NCBI RefSeq assembly: GCF_001628715.1
Contig: NZ_CP011120.1
Location: 186,001 to 250,000 of the forward strand
Length of the DNA stretch: 64,000 nt
Direction: 5' to 3'
From: Acetobacter oryzifermentans
Lineage (GTDB): Bacteria; Pseudomonadota; Alphaproteobacteria; Acetobacterales; Acetobacteraceae
Under the pieces are notes generated by a model that worked only from the letters and a program-made list of their open reading frames with translations, did no database searches and was not told the DNA's origin. The translations under genes and the position numbers were made by a program. Position 1 is the first letter of the stretch. Every line of letters begins with the position of its first letter. This document shows positions 35,196-44,706 of this stretch, in pieces.

Positions 35196-35906
35196 TTAGT
35201 TGCCTGCAAGTCGTTTAAAGGCAGGGGTTTGCGCTTGTGTCGTTAGAAACGAGATCATGGCTTTACGTGCCAAAGCTGCATCTTGCCCAAGGTGAATAAG
35301 CCCACCAATCTGCGTTGGGTGGCGCACGATATCACACATTAACTTACCGATTTGCAGGCCCCCTTCAGGGGAAAGAACAGAGCCTGCAATGGGGGGCAGG
35401 GAACGGTCTGCCGGATCGCAGACAACCCGTAGAACAGCAAAAGGCAGCCCGGCTTCTTCTGCTGCTTTTGCAAGAAAACCGCTTTCCATATCTAATGCGG
35501 GGCAATGAGACTGTGCAAAAAGCTGCGCCTTATGGGCTGCATCCATTACCACGGTATCACTATGCAGCAGCGTTCCGCCCTGCACACCCGCCTGATCTCC
35601 ACCTAAAATATGGCGTAAAGTGGCATCGCATACGGCGTTTGTGTCCCAGCAGGAAACCTTTTCTGGAATAACAATGCTGCCAGCAGATAATGCCGGGTTC
35701 AGCCCCGCAGCCAAGCCAAAGGAGAGCAGACAATCAGCCCCGCTGGCAACCAATCTGGCAGCTTCGCGCTTTGCTCCGGTATGTGTCGCGCCACTAGCGG
35801 CAATGGCAGCATGCGGGAAAATAGAGCGGATAAGGCGTGCTTCCGCTTTTAACCCCACCAGAATGCCGGGGCGAGATGGCGAAGGCTGGGCAGAGGCTGA
35901 TGTCAT
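35196..35906 (-). CDS. hpnG: Hopanoid-associated phosphorylase HpnG
   Basis: 236 residues of the nucleoside-phosphorylase-like HpnG, which cleaves adenosylhopane to give ribosylhopane during extended hopanoid synthesis. It has the nucleosidase pattern SFGLAAGLNPALSAGSIVIP and the purine-phosphorylase-like ALDMESGFLAKAAEEAGLPFAVLRVVCD with the catalytic Glu and Asp. ATG 35906 starts 4 bases after the shc stop. An upstream frame to 35951 would overlap shc and is rejected. Last gene of the hpn operon. Confidence 0.9.
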   Translation of the reverse strand: MTSASAQPSPSRPGILVGLKAEARLIRSIFPHAAIAASGATHTGAKREAARLVASGADCLLSFGLAAGLNPALSAGSIVIPEKVSCWDTNAVCDATLRHILGGDQAGVQGGTLLHSDTVVMDAAHKAQLFAQSHCPALDMESGFLAKAAEEAGLPFAVLRVVCDPADRSLPPIAGSVLSPEGGLQIGKLMCDIVRHPTQIGGLIHLGQDAALARKAMISFLTTQAQTPAFKRLAGN

Positions 35907-35910
35907 TGAT

Positions 35911-37881
35911 TTAGAACCCAAAGGAAACGCGGCGGGTATTGCTGCTTTCAAGATTGCGATAGCGGGCTAATGCCATAAGCGGGAAGAACTGCTTGTAGCC
36001 GTGGTAACGCAGGTAAAATACCTTGGGGAAGCCAACAGCATTATAGGGGTCTTCATGCCATTCCCCGTTCGCATCCTGCTGGTCGGCCAGCCATGCAATG
36101 CCGCGCGTTACGGCTGGATCATCCCGCCGGCCTGCGGCCATCAGGCCCAGAACAGCCCATGCTGTTTGTGATGGCAGGCTTTCACCATACGTGCCGTGTG
36201 GGCCGCCTTCATAAGATTCGCAACCCTCGCCCCAGCCGCCATCTGTTCGCTGGACAGAGCGGAGCCATTCCACAGCTTTCACCACGGCTGGGTCATCGTG
36301 GGAAATGCCAGCAGCATTTAAGGCGCACAGCGCAGACCATGTGCCGTAAATGTAGTTTGTGCCCCACCGCCCAAACCAGGAACCGTCTTTTTCCTGCTCC
36401 TTGCGCAGATATTCCAGTCCACGCTTGATAACGGGCTCATCTTCTGGGTTTTTCAATTGGGCCAGAAAGGAAATACAGCGTGCGGTGACATCTGCTGTGG
36501 GTGGGTCGAGCAATGCACCATGATCGGCAAAAGGAATGTGGTTGAGAACATTCTTGTTGTTGTCGATATCAAAAGCACCCCAGCCACCATCTGTGCTTTG
36601 CATGCCCACAATCCATGCGCGTGCACGCGCAATGGCTTCAGCATTTGCTGGGTCGCCCTCACGGTGCAACAGCATACCCACTACGGCTGTATCATCCACA
36701 TCGGGGTAATAGTCGTTCCCGTATTGGAAAGCCCAGCCACCGGGGGCCAGATTGGGGTTACGAACGGCCCAATCTCCCTTTACATTCAGGATCTGCTTAC
36801 TGCGGAGCCATGCAGAGGTTTTTTTCAACTCGCCAAGCGTTTTTTCTGGCGCAATTCCATTGGGGCCAGAGGCTGCCTCAATCATGGCATGGCCAGAAAG
36901 TCCGGTGTCCCAAATAGGGGAAACGCAGGGCTGACAGTAGGCTTCATCGTCTTTTTCAACGATAAGGGTCTGCACGGCTTCCCATGCCGTTTTTGCACGC
37001 GGGTCTTTATCCGGCACGCCCATGGCCCGATACATCATCACCACGTTGGCCATGGCAGGGTAAATAGCCCCCAAGCCATCTTTGCCATTTAAGCGAGGTT
37101 CGATAAAATCAAGGGCGGCTTGAATGGCTTTTTTGTGCGTTTTTTCGGGAATAAACGGTACGATGGGCCGCAAAACGCTATCCAGCCCTTTAAAAACATA
37201 CCCCCATGCCGAGCGATAAGGGCCTCGAATCCAGTCCTGCACTTTTTCTGGCGGAGTAACAAACAACTCACGCACATGGATCTGGCGCGGATTTGCCGCC
37301 ACAGGGCGGAGGGCTGCCAGCACCAGAAGCGGCGCAATAACTGTGCGGGACCAGTAAGACATGTTCCACACGGAAAAGAATGCCTTGGCAGGCAGCAGCA
37401 TCAACTCTACGGGCATAATCGGAGTTGCACGCCACGGCACTTCACCAAACAAAGCAAGCTGGGAGCGTGTAAACACGTTTGAGCGTTCCGCCCCACCATG
37501 ATCCAGAATGGCTTCTCGTGCACGCTGCATATGGGGGGCATTCACATCATCCCCCACGGCTTTGAGCGCAAAGTAAGCTTTTACAGTGGCGGAAAGGTCA
37601 AACTTGCCATTGTGGTAAAGGGGCCAGCCCCCGTGCTCTTCACTTTGGATACGGCGCAGGTAGATGGCAATTTTCTGCTCCAGCGCATCGTCAATCCTGT
37701 CCATGAAGTGTTCGAGCAGGATATATTCGGCAGGAATGGTGGCATCGGCTTCCAGCTCATAAACCCAATGCCCATCATTTTGCTGGGCCTGACTGAGAGC
37801 GGTATGCGCACTCAGAACCGCACGATCCAGAACATCTGAAGAAAGGCGTGATTCGGAAAGAGCACTCCCATCGGCGGCCAT
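35911..37881 (-). CDS. shc: Squalene-hopene cyclase
   Basis: 656-residue cyclase that turns squalene into hopene and hopanol, the central step of hopanoid synthesis, on the membrane surface. The DxDD motif that protonates squalene is DVDDTA (about residues 394-397). Several QW repeats are seen (QNDGHWVYELEAD, KDGSWFGRWG, RTDGGWGEG, NGEWHEDP). Length is normal. It lies between hpnE and hpnG in the operon. Also called hpnF. Confidence 0.97.
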   Translation of the reverse strand: MAADGSALSESRLSSDVLDRAVLSAHTALSQAQQNDGHWVYELEADATIPAEYILLEHFMDRIDDALEQKIAIYLRRIQSEEHGGWPLYHNGKFDLSATVKAYFALKAVGDDVNAPHMQRAREAILDHGGAERSNVFTRSQLALFGEVPWRATPIMPVELMLLPAKAFFSVWNMSYWSRTVIAPLLVLAALRPVAANPRQIHVRELFVTPPEKVQDWIRGPYRSAWGYVFKGLDSVLRPIVPFIPEKTHKKAIQAALDFIEPRLNGKDGLGAIYPAMANVVMMYRAMGVPDKDPRAKTAWEAVQTLIVEKDDEAYCQPCVSPIWDTGLSGHAMIEAASGPNGIAPEKTLGELKKTSAWLRSKQILNVKGDWAVRNPNLAPGGWAFQYGNDYYPDVDDTAVVGMLLHREGDPANAEAIARARAWIVGMQSTDGGWGAFDIDNNKNVLNHIPFADHGALLDPPTADVTARCISFLAQLKNPEDEPVIKRGLEYLRKEQEKDGSWFGRWGTNYIYGTWSALCALNAAGISHDDPAVVKAVEWLRSVQRTDGGWGEGCESYEGGPHGTYGESLPSQTAWAVLGLMAAGRRDDPAVTRGIAWLADQQDANGEWHEDPYNAVGFPKVFYLRYHGYKQFFPLMALARYRNLESSNTRRVSFGF

Positions 37882-37946
37882 GTCAGAAAATCCTTTCTGC
37901 TTGCAAGCGTAAAGCTGTTTAGAGCGCAGTGCGTTTTAAGGGGATA

Positions 37947-39248
37947 TTACCGAGGGTGCTTGAGGCCCAAAGTATGAACAGCTTGCACGCCAGACCGCAT
38001 GGCCCCTTCAAGGGTTGCGGGCAAGCCGGTGTTTGTCCAGTCTCCGGCCAGAGCCAGATTTACCAAAGGTGTAGCAGGGCCACAGCGTAGGCGGTTTTGT
38101 TCAGGTGTGGCTGCAAAGGTTGCGCGTTTTTCCCACACAACACGTTGGGCCGCCGGTGTGGCCGGAAGAGGTTGCTCCAGCACGGCATCACAAGCCTGGC
38201 AGACTTCCTGCCAGATGGTGCGGGCCAGATCATCCTGATTCTGGTCTGCATAGCGGTTGGCGGCGCTTACGGTAACAGACAGAATGTTTTCGCGCAGGAA
38301 AACCCATTCCGTTACGCCGCCAATAACGCCCATAAACCCACATTGCGCAAAAGAGCCTTGTGGAATGGGGCGTTCATCCAGCTTGAAATGCAGGTTTAGA
38401 ATGCTTTCAAATTCCGTTGGGGCGGTTATGCCAGCAATCTTGTTGGCTAAGAGACTCTGCGCCACAGGAGCAGGTACAGCCATGATGATGGAATCATCAG
38501 GCCCCAAGGTAATGTCTTCTTCGGGTGTATGCAGGGTTGTAATGCGGCCGCGCGCTTCTTCCACACCGGTAATACGGCTTTGGGTGCGCACTTCTACGTT
38601 CATGTCCTGCAAATGCTTTAGGGCCGGATCCACCAAGGTTTCGGAAAGGCCAACCTTGGCAAACCACGGCATACAGGCCGTCCCCCCCAAGGAAAGAGAT
38701 TCGCGAATAACAGCACCCAGCAATGCGGCGCTTCCGGTATCGGTAAGCGTATTAAGGGCGGAAATAGCAAACGGCTCTAAAAGCCGCCGGGCGAAGGCAC
38801 CGGGCAATAGGCAATCTGCAACTGTTTCGTTTTCACCTGCGTTCATCAAGCGGTACAGGCTGCGCAAATCAGGCAGGCGCATATCCGGCACACGCCGATG
38901 TGGCTGAAATACCCACCACGGCATACGCCCGCGGGAAAGGTTTAATGTCCAGCGCGCATCTTCGGCCAGATCTACAAAGGGGAAAAGTGGCGCGTGGGGG
39001 CCGGTTAAGGTGTCCAGCGCGCCGGTAAGCCCCAGATAACGGAAAACAGTTTTGTTGGCAGAAAGCAGCAGATGGTTACCGTTATCAATGCGGCAACCAA
39101 GCTGACGATCCATATAAGAGCGCGCCCGCCCGCCACAGGCGCGGCCTGCTTCGTGCACGATAATGCGTGGGCCAGAGCCCGCCGCTTCTACCGCAGCGGC
39201 CAAACCGGCCATGCCCGCGCCAATAATATGCAAAGTGCCTGTCATCAC
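37947..39248 (-). CDS. hpnE: Hydroxysqualene/squalene oxidoreductase HpnE
   Basis: 433-residue FAD-dependent amine-oxidase-like enzyme, HpnE, which converts hydroxysqualene to squalene. The FAD-binding GxGxxG is LHIIGAGMAGLAAAVEAAG at the N-terminus, and the C-terminal FAD motif is NLALAGDWTNTGLPATLEGAMRSG. With HpnC and HpnD it replaces classical squalene synthase in bacteria. It lies 18 bases after hpnD. Confidence 0.95.
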   Translation of the reverse strand: MMTGTLHIIGAGMAGLAAAVEAAGSGPRIIVHEAGRACGGRARSYMDRQLGCRIDNGNHLLLSANKTVFRYLGLTGALDTLTGPHAPLFPFVDLAEDARWTLNLSRGRMPWWVFQPHRRVPDMRLPDLRSLYRLMNAGENETVADCLLPGAFARRLLEPFAISALNTLTDTGSAALLGAVIRESLSLGGTACMPWFAKVGLSETLVDPALKHLQDMNVEVRTQSRITGVEEARGRITTLHTPEEDITLGPDDSIIMAVPAPVAQSLLANKIAGITAPTEFESILNLHFKLDERPIPQGSFAQCGFMGVIGGVTEWVFLRENILSVTVSAANRYADQNQDDLARTIWQEVCQACDAVLEQPLPATPAAQRVVWEKRATFAATPEQNRLRCGPATPLVNLALAGDWTNTGLPATLEGAMRSGVQAVHTLGLKHPR

Positions 39249-39266
39249 CGTTTCCTTATCGTGCGA

Positions 39267-40166
39267 TCAGGGAAGATAAGAGCAGGCGAGCGCGTAAACC
39301 TTGCCTACGGTGGAGCTTTCGGGCCGCTGGCGCAGTACATCAGGCCCCCATCCACGTTTGCGCAGGTTTTTCAGCACCGTTTCATAGCTGGCACCCATAA
39401 TGCGGGCTGGCAGCATGGTGCGGGGGCGGCAAAGCTTCATGGTGGCAAATGCCGTTGTGAAGTGATCCTGCGCACGAGCGGCTATAATTTTGGTAACTTC
39501 CTGCAAGCCGGGGGCGGTAAGTGCCTTTACCGGATCATGCGGCACGTTAAACCGATCTAGCAGATCGGATGGCAGATACAGGCGGCCACGTGCGGCATCT
39601 TCGGGCAGATCACGCAGGATGTTGGTTAACTGCAGGGCACGGCCCAGATGATAGGCAACCTTATTGCCTTCATCAGAGCACTCACCAAAGATACGCACAG
39701 ACAAACGGCCAACGGCTGCGGCTACGCGATCACAGTAAAGATCCAGCGTTTTTTCATCCGGCGCCACAATCGGGGTGGCGGTATCCATCAGCATGCCATC
39801 GATGATGGCATCAAAATCTGCCTGTTGCAGCGCAAAGAACGGAATGGCGGCTAGCAGAACGCGTTCCAGCGGTTCGTGCGGGGTTTCAAGCCTGTCCTGA
39901 TACAGGTGGGCAATCTTTTTGTGCCATTCCTCCAATGCCTGTGTGCGTTCTGCCAACGGGGCCAGGCCATCGGCAATATCGTCCACCACACGGCAGAAAG
40001 CGTAAATGGCATACATGCCGTAGCGGCGCATGGGGGGCAGGATACGCATGCCAGCAGCAAAGGAGGTTCCCGCCTGTTTGACCGTACTTTCCACCCAGGC
40101 AAGATCAGCAGGATCACACCCAAGGGGGGTCGGCTCGTCATGCATCTGGATGTCTGGGGTTGTCAC
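39267..40166 (-). CDS. hpnD: Presqualene diphosphate synthase HpnD
   Basis: 299-residue member of the trans-isoprenyl diphosphate synthase (squalene/phytoene) family that joins two farnesyl diphosphates to presqualene diphosphate. The two Asp-rich metal-binding motifs are visible: CRVVDDIADG (about 59-68) and ILRDLPEDAARGRLYLP (about 177-193). Two enzymes of this family stand side by side here (HpnC and HpnD), the hallmark of the HpnCDE route. Confidence 0.95.
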   Translation of the reverse strand: MTTPDIQMHDEPTPLGCDPADLAWVESTVKQAGTSFAAGMRILPPMRRYGMYAIYAFCRVVDDIADGLAPLAERTQALEEWHKKIAHLYQDRLETPHEPLERVLLAAIPFFALQQADFDAIIDGMLMDTATPIVAPDEKTLDLYCDRVAAAVGRLSVRIFGECSDEGNKVAYHLGRALQLTNILRDLPEDAARGRLYLPSDLLDRFNVPHDPVKALTAPGLQEVTKIIAARAQDHFTTAFATMKLCRPRTMLPARIMGASYETVLKNLRKRGWGPDVLRQRPESSTVGKVYALACSYLP

Positions 40167-40243
40167 GCGCTTCTCACTTGTTGTTCGATTGTCAAAGTTA
40201 TTTGGTCAGGCTCTTTTTACAGAAGTTCTGCCATTCGGAAAGG

Positions 40244-41104
40244 TCATGCCCATGCCCGCAGGGCCGCAATAGCTGCATGCATGCCGTCTGCCCGACGCAA
40301 GGCCACACGCCCTGCCAGTGGGTCTTCACGCCGCAGGCGGCGGGTAAGGCAGTGTGCCAGTTCTACAATAGCAGCACATTCCATACGGAACCGGCGGTCA
40401 CGGATATGGGCAGCTAAGGCGGAAGCCTGCTGGTTGAGGGCATCTACCCCGTCCAGCATGGTGTTGAAAACACGCCGCAGAGCAGGAGAGCTGCTACCAG
40501 CCAGCAGATCCTGTTGCGATGTGCCGCAACGTTGCATCATATCTGCGGGGATGTAGCAGCGCTTCAGGCGCTTGAGATCACCAGAGCAATCCTGAAGGTG
40601 GTTTAGAATCTGTAGTGATGTGCACAGTGCATCGGAGGGCGCAAAGGCGGCGGAAGATTCTTCGTGCAGGCCAATCAGATAACGGCCCACAGGGTTGGCG
40701 GAATACCGGCAGTATTGCAGCAGATCATCCCATGTCTGATAGACATGCCCGCGCGAATCGTTGCGGAAGGCAATCAGCAGATCCGTTGCCGTTTCAAACG
40801 GAACATGCGTTTGCAGAAGAGACCGGCGCAACGTTGCTGCACTTTGGGCATCGGGCCGGTTGATCGGGTCCCGCTTGCCGAGCAAAACATCTTCCATTGC
40901 ATTCAGGCGTGTAATCTTGTCATCGGGGGCAAGGGTTTCACTATCTGCAATGTCATCAATAACACGCGCGTAATCATAGTAGGCATGCACGTGCGGGCGC
41001 AGCTTTTTGCTGATTAGCAGGGAACCGACGGGAAAGTTTTCATCCGAAGCTCCCTTGCCGGATGAAACGTCTGCTGTTCCCCATACGCTGGTTGTGTTGG
41101 TCAT
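40244..41104 (-). CDS. hpnC: Hydroxysqualene synthase HpnC
   Basis: 286-residue paralogue of HpnD, which converts presqualene diphosphate to hydroxysqualene. The first Asp motif is RVIDDIADSE (about 49-58), and the second is reduced to LQDCSGDLKRLKRCYIP. The active-site pattern of the family is recognisable but weaker than in HpnD, as usual for HpnC. A gap of 77 bases separates it from hpnD. Confidence 0.93.
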   Translation of the reverse strand: MTNTTSVWGTADVSSGKGASDENFPVGSLLISKKLRPHVHAYYDYARVIDDIADSETLAPDDKITRLNAMEDVLLGKRDPINRPDAQSAATLRRSLLQTHVPFETATDLLIAFRNDSRGHVYQTWDDLLQYCRYSANPVGRYLIGLHEESSAAFAPSDALCTSLQILNHLQDCSGDLKRLKRCYIPADMMQRCGTSQQDLLAGSSSPALRRVFNTMLDGVDALNQQASALAAHIRDRRFRMECAAIVELAHCLTRRLRREDPLAGRVALRRADGMHAAIAALRAWA

Positions 41105-41216
41105 GCCTGGCTCAATATGATTGCGCGATAAGGGCAGCCCCGTGATTTACATGAGGCTGCCGGGAATGCCTATCCCTTAACTGCGGCCCTGCCCAGAGGG
41201 AGGCTTCAGATATATT

Positions 41217-42413
41217 TCAGGCGCGCCGGCTTTTTTGTTCCAGCGTGCGCCCATCATTGGGTATGGCTTCGGTATAGGCGCGGTCTTTCCAGACCACACC
41301 TTTACCCCGGTGGTGGTTAAGGGCGGACCCGATAGTGGCGGCTGTATAAAACAGCGCAATAAACGGCAACGCCAATGCCCAGAAAGGCGAAAGGCGAAAG
41401 CGCCGCAGCGTAGGTATAAAGGAGCAGAGAGAAATGGCAAACGTGGCTGCTCCAACCCATTGTGCAGGCCCATGTGCCAGAAAAGCAAGTGCAGCAGGGG
41501 CAAGCCACACCAAAATCATGGCTAATACGGTTAACACCAATAGCGCGGGTGAAAAGCGTAACTGCACGTAAGCCGTGCGCGCAATCATACGCCAGATATC
41601 GCCAGCCGTTGGATAGGGACGAACAGATTTGGCCAAGCAGGAATGGCCTAGATACAAGTGGCCGCCAGCTTGTTTGACGCAGCTTGCCAGTGTGCAATCA
41701 TCTATCAGGGCGCCACGCAGGGCTTCAATGCCGCCAATCTGGCGGAGCATATCGCGGCGCAGTAAAATGGTGCCCCCTGCGGCTCCGGCCGTTTTATCTT
41801 TGGGGTTATTTACCTTGGCGAACGGATAAAGCAGGGTAAAAAAGAATACAAAAGCTGGCACCAAAGCGCGCTCAGCAAGGCTTTCGCACTGAAGTTCCAC
41901 CATTTCGGAAACCATGTGCAAACGATCTGTTTGTGCCTTGGCCACCAAGGTAGAAACATGTGCCGGAGCATGCAGAATATCTGCATCTGTAAACAGTATG
42001 TAACCGCTGCCATCTGCACATTGGCGCTCCGCCTCTGCCACCCCTTGGGCAACGGCCCATAATTTACCGCTCCAGCCAGCAGAAGGCTCTGCCCCATCTA
42101 CAACGGTCAGGCGGTTGAGAGGGTCGGGCAAAGCCCGTGCGAGATCCCCTGTGTTATCCGTACTGCGATCATTTACCAAAATAACGGAAAGGCGGCCCAT
42201 GTAATCCTGCGCCAGCAAAGAAGAGAGGGCTGGCTGAATGGATTCAGCTTCATCCCGGGCAGGCACAACCACCGTAACATCCGGCGCAATATCCATGCGC
42301 GTCCGGCCTGCGTCTGCGGGTTGCAGAATGGGGCCAGCCTGCCAGAATTTTCCATGAAAAAATATCAGCCCAATCCAGATAATGGCGCATAAGATAGCCA
42401 GAGCCAGTATCAC
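41217..42413 (-). CDS. hpnB: Glycosyltransferase HpnB
   Basis: 398-residue family 2 glycosyltransferase of hopanoid loci. It has an N-terminal hydrophobic anchor, the nucleotide-sugar motif VVPARDEAESIQPAL, NDRSTDNTGDLA, the FTDADILHAP DxD motif, and three C-terminal transmembrane helices (about 310-375). Its role in hopanoid side-chain modification is inferred from the conserved cluster. It starts 10 bases after hpnA. Confidence 0.92.
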   Translation of the reverse strand: MILALAILCAIIWIGLIFFHGKFWQAGPILQPADAGRTRMDIAPDVTVVVPARDEAESIQPALSSLLAQDYMGRLSVILVNDRSTDNTGDLARALPDPLNRLTVVDGAEPSAGWSGKLWAVAQGVAEAERQCADGSGYILFTDADILHAPAHVSTLVAKAQTDRLHMVSEMVELQCESLAERALVPAFVFFFTLLYPFAKVNNPKDKTAGAAGGTILLRRDMLRQIGGIEALRGALIDDCTLASCVKQAGGHLYLGHSCLAKSVRPYPTAGDIWRMIARTAYVQLRFSPALLVLTVLAMILVWLAPAALAFLAHGPAQWVGAATFAISLCSFIPTLRRFRLSPFWALALPFIALFYTAATIGSALNHHRGKGVVWKDRAYTEAIPNDGRTLEQKSRRA

Positions 42414-42423
42414 TGCTGCTCTC

Positions 42424-43419
42424 CTATTTCAGCATGCCATTATTGCGGAACCAGGTAATGGCATCTTCCACCGCCTTGCGTGCTGGACGCGGGTTATACC
42501 CTAGTGCACGTTTGGCTTTATCGGATGAGAAGAACATTTTTTTGCGGGACATGGCCAACATCTCACGCGTTACACGTGGGTTGATGCCAAAGGAGCGGGA
42601 AAGCCATTCGGACACAATTGCCACAGGCCAGATGACTTCCTGCGGCAGCCTGATTTTTGGTGGCGGCACGTGGGCAATTTCTGAAACCATAGCGAACAGA
42701 TCGCCCAGCAGGTAGTTTTCTCCGCCCAGAATATATTTTTCGCCAACGGTGCCACGTTCCAGCGCTAGCGCATGGCCTTCAGCCACGTCATCTACATGTA
42801 CAATATTCACGCCTGTATCTACATAGGCGGGCATGCGGCCTGCGGCGCAATCCAGAATCATCTGCCCGGTGGGGGTGGGTTTGATGTCTCGCGGGCCAAC
42901 GGGTGTGGAAGGGTTTACGATAACCGCCGGTAGCCCCTGATCACGCACTAATTGCAGCACTTCCTGTTCGGCCCGGTATTTAGAGCGCTTGTAAATGCCA
43001 ATAACGGCATGTTCCTGTACGGGGGTGTTTTCATCGGCAATGGAACCATCACCAATCAGGCCCAATGCCGCAACAGAGGAACAATACACAATTTTTTCAA
43101 CACCAGCCGCTTTTGCGGCCAGCATAAGCTGGCGGGTGCCCTCTACGTTTGCTGTCATCATAGGGGCAGGGTCTGGCACCCATAGCCGGTAATCGGCAGC
43201 AACGTGGAATACGTAGCGGCACCCTTCTACCGCACGCGCAAAGGTTTCTGGGCGAGAAAGATCACCGTCCACCAAATCGGCAGGAATATCCGCAATATTG
43301 CGTCTATCGCTGCCTTCGCGCACCATTAGCCGCAGGGAATGCCCCCGTTCCAGCAAAGTGCGGGCTACGGCGGAACCAACAAAGCCTGTTGCGCCGGTTA
43401 CGAGGGTATGGGCAGTCAT
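42424..43419 (-). CDS. hpnA: Hopanoid-associated sugar epimerase HpnA
   Basis: 331-residue extended short-chain dehydrogenase. The NAD-binding TGATGFVGSAVA is at the N-terminus, and the catalytic YxxxK is YKRSKYRAE (about residue 155). It is called HpnA because of the cluster; its substrate is not certain (dihydroflavonol-reductase-like). A much longer frame upstream has no good start; ATG 43419 has the fold at residue 5. This is the first gene of the hpnABCDE-shc-hpnG operon. Confidence 0.93.
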   Translation of the reverse strand: MTAHTLVTGATGFVGSAVARTLLERGHSLRLMVREGSDRRNIADIPADLVDGDLSRPETFARAVEGCRYVFHVAADYRLWVPDPAPMMTANVEGTRQLMLAAKAAGVEKIVYCSSVAALGLIGDGSIADENTPVQEHAVIGIYKRSKYRAEQEVLQLVRDQGLPAVIVNPSTPVGPRDIKPTPTGQMILDCAAGRMPAYVDTGVNIVHVDDVAEGHALALERGTVGEKYILGGENYLLGDLFAMVSEIAHVPPPKIRLPQEVIWPVAIVSEWLSRSFGINPRVTREMLAMSRKKMFFSSDKAKRALGYNPRPARKAVEDAITWFRNNGMLK

Positions 43420-43557
43420 GAGAATATACGCTCCCCCAGAGGTACGATACGTAAATAAAAGTGGTAAGGACGTTAATCCCGAACGGCAGGTCTGTTTCTT
43501 TATCCTGCTGTCCGAGGTGGCGCCAGACCCCGTGGTGGTGTAAGGGGACGAACCAAT

Positions 43558-43572
43558 CACACACACACACAC
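43558..43572. repeat. Short (CA)7 dinucleotide tract
   Basis: Fifteen bases of alternating C and A in the 200-base region between the divergent hpnA and hpnL-like genes, which must contain the promoters of both. Dinucleotide tracts can vary in length. Confidence 0.8.
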
Positions 43573-43641
43573 TGATGCGCCGCTTGCTTTTTACCACATG
43601 GCAAAGGGCCTTGGGTGTGCTGGACAAACAGAGCTGGGGCC

Positions 43642-44706
43642 TTGAAGAAGCTTACGGTTTTTCTTACTTTTCTCGGGCTTGTGGCCGTTACGGCAGCAAT
43701 GGCATGGAGCGGTTTCGATTCCGTTTTGCATGCCGTTATGCGTATAGGTCTGGGCGGCTTTCTTGTAATGGTATGCTGCCAGTTGCTGGTAGATGGCGTT
43801 CTGGGGCTGGCTTGGCATGCCGCTTTTCCCGAACTGGGCTATTTTAGGCTGCTATCCGCCCGCATGGTGCGCGATGCCGCAGCAACGTGCCTGCCTTTTT
43901 CCCAGCTCGGTGGCATTGTTATCGGGATTCGGGCCACATGCTCATCGCATGGCTTTTATAAAGGCGATAAGCGGGAAGTGGCGTTGCCAGAGGCAGCTTG
44001 CGCCAATCTGGTAGATATCACCACGGAAGTGATGGGGCAGGTAGCGTTTGTGCTGCTGGCCGTTGCTTTTTTGGTGGCGCATCAGCGTTCCAGCCCGTTT
44101 GTTGTGCCCGTAGTGTGCGGTGCGGTGTTCCTTATTGCAGGTACAGCCGGGTTTATCTGGACCCAGCGGCATGGTGGTAATCTATTCCGCAAATTTGGTG
44201 GAACATTTACCCGCAGCCTTGCCTCCCAATGGCACGAAAACCTGACTCAAGGCGCTGATGATCTGCAAGAGCAGATGGAAGCGGCATGGAGCCGCCCGTG
44301 GCATATCTGCCGCTCTGCGCTGTACCATTTTATAGGGTGGCTGGGCAGCGCAGCTATGCTTTGGCTAACGGCGCGTTTTCTGGGTGCGCATCTTTCCTTC
44401 CCCAATGCCGTTGCTGTGGAAGGCGTAACCTGCGCCATTATGTCTTTAGGGTTTCTGGTGCCCGGTAGCTTGGGTGTGCAGGAAGGCGCCTATATGGCGC
44501 TAGGCCATGCTTTTGGTATCGATCCTTCTGTCTCACTTGGGCTTTCTTTGCTGCGGCGTGGGCGTGAGATCATCATCGGCATTCCTGTTCTGTTGGCATG
44601 GCAGTTCATGGAAATGCACGGTTTACGGAACAATAATAAAACTGATGAGGACAAGGCAGCGTATCCTCCCGCTTCTTCGGTGGTGAAGGATACTCACCTT
44701 GGCTGA
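43642..44706 (+). CDS. hpnL: HpnL-like flippase-domain membrane protein
   Basis: About 354 residues with roughly eight hydrophobic spans. The fold is that of the lysylphosphatidylglycerol-synthase transmembrane/UPF0104 family; members next to hopanoid genes are called HpnL and are thought to move hopanoids or lipids across the membrane. Visible marks are PFSQLGGIVIG and the VPGSLGVQEGAY segment near the C-terminus. I prefer TTG 43642 (KKLTVFLTFLG); GTG 43615 would add nine residues. The 3' end overlaps tyrC by 8 bases. It diverges from hpnA. Confidence 0.83.
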   Translation: MKKLTVFLTFLGLVAVTAAMAWSGFDSVLHAVMRIGLGGFLVMVCCQLLVDGVLGLAWHAAFPELGYFRLLSARMVRDAAATCLPFSQLGGIVIGIRATCSSHGFYKGDKREVALPEAACANLVDITTEVMGQVAFVLLAVAFLVAHQRSSPFVVPVVCGAVFLIAGTAGFIWTQRHGGNLFRKFGGTFTRSLASQWHENLTQGADDLQEQMEAAWSRPWHICRSALYHFIGWLGSAAMLWLTARFLGAHLSFPNAVAVEGVTCAIMSLGFLVPGSLGVQEGAYMALGHAFGIDPSVSLGLSLLRRGREIIIGIPVLLAWQFMEMHGLRNNNKTDEDKAAYPPASSVVKDTHLG

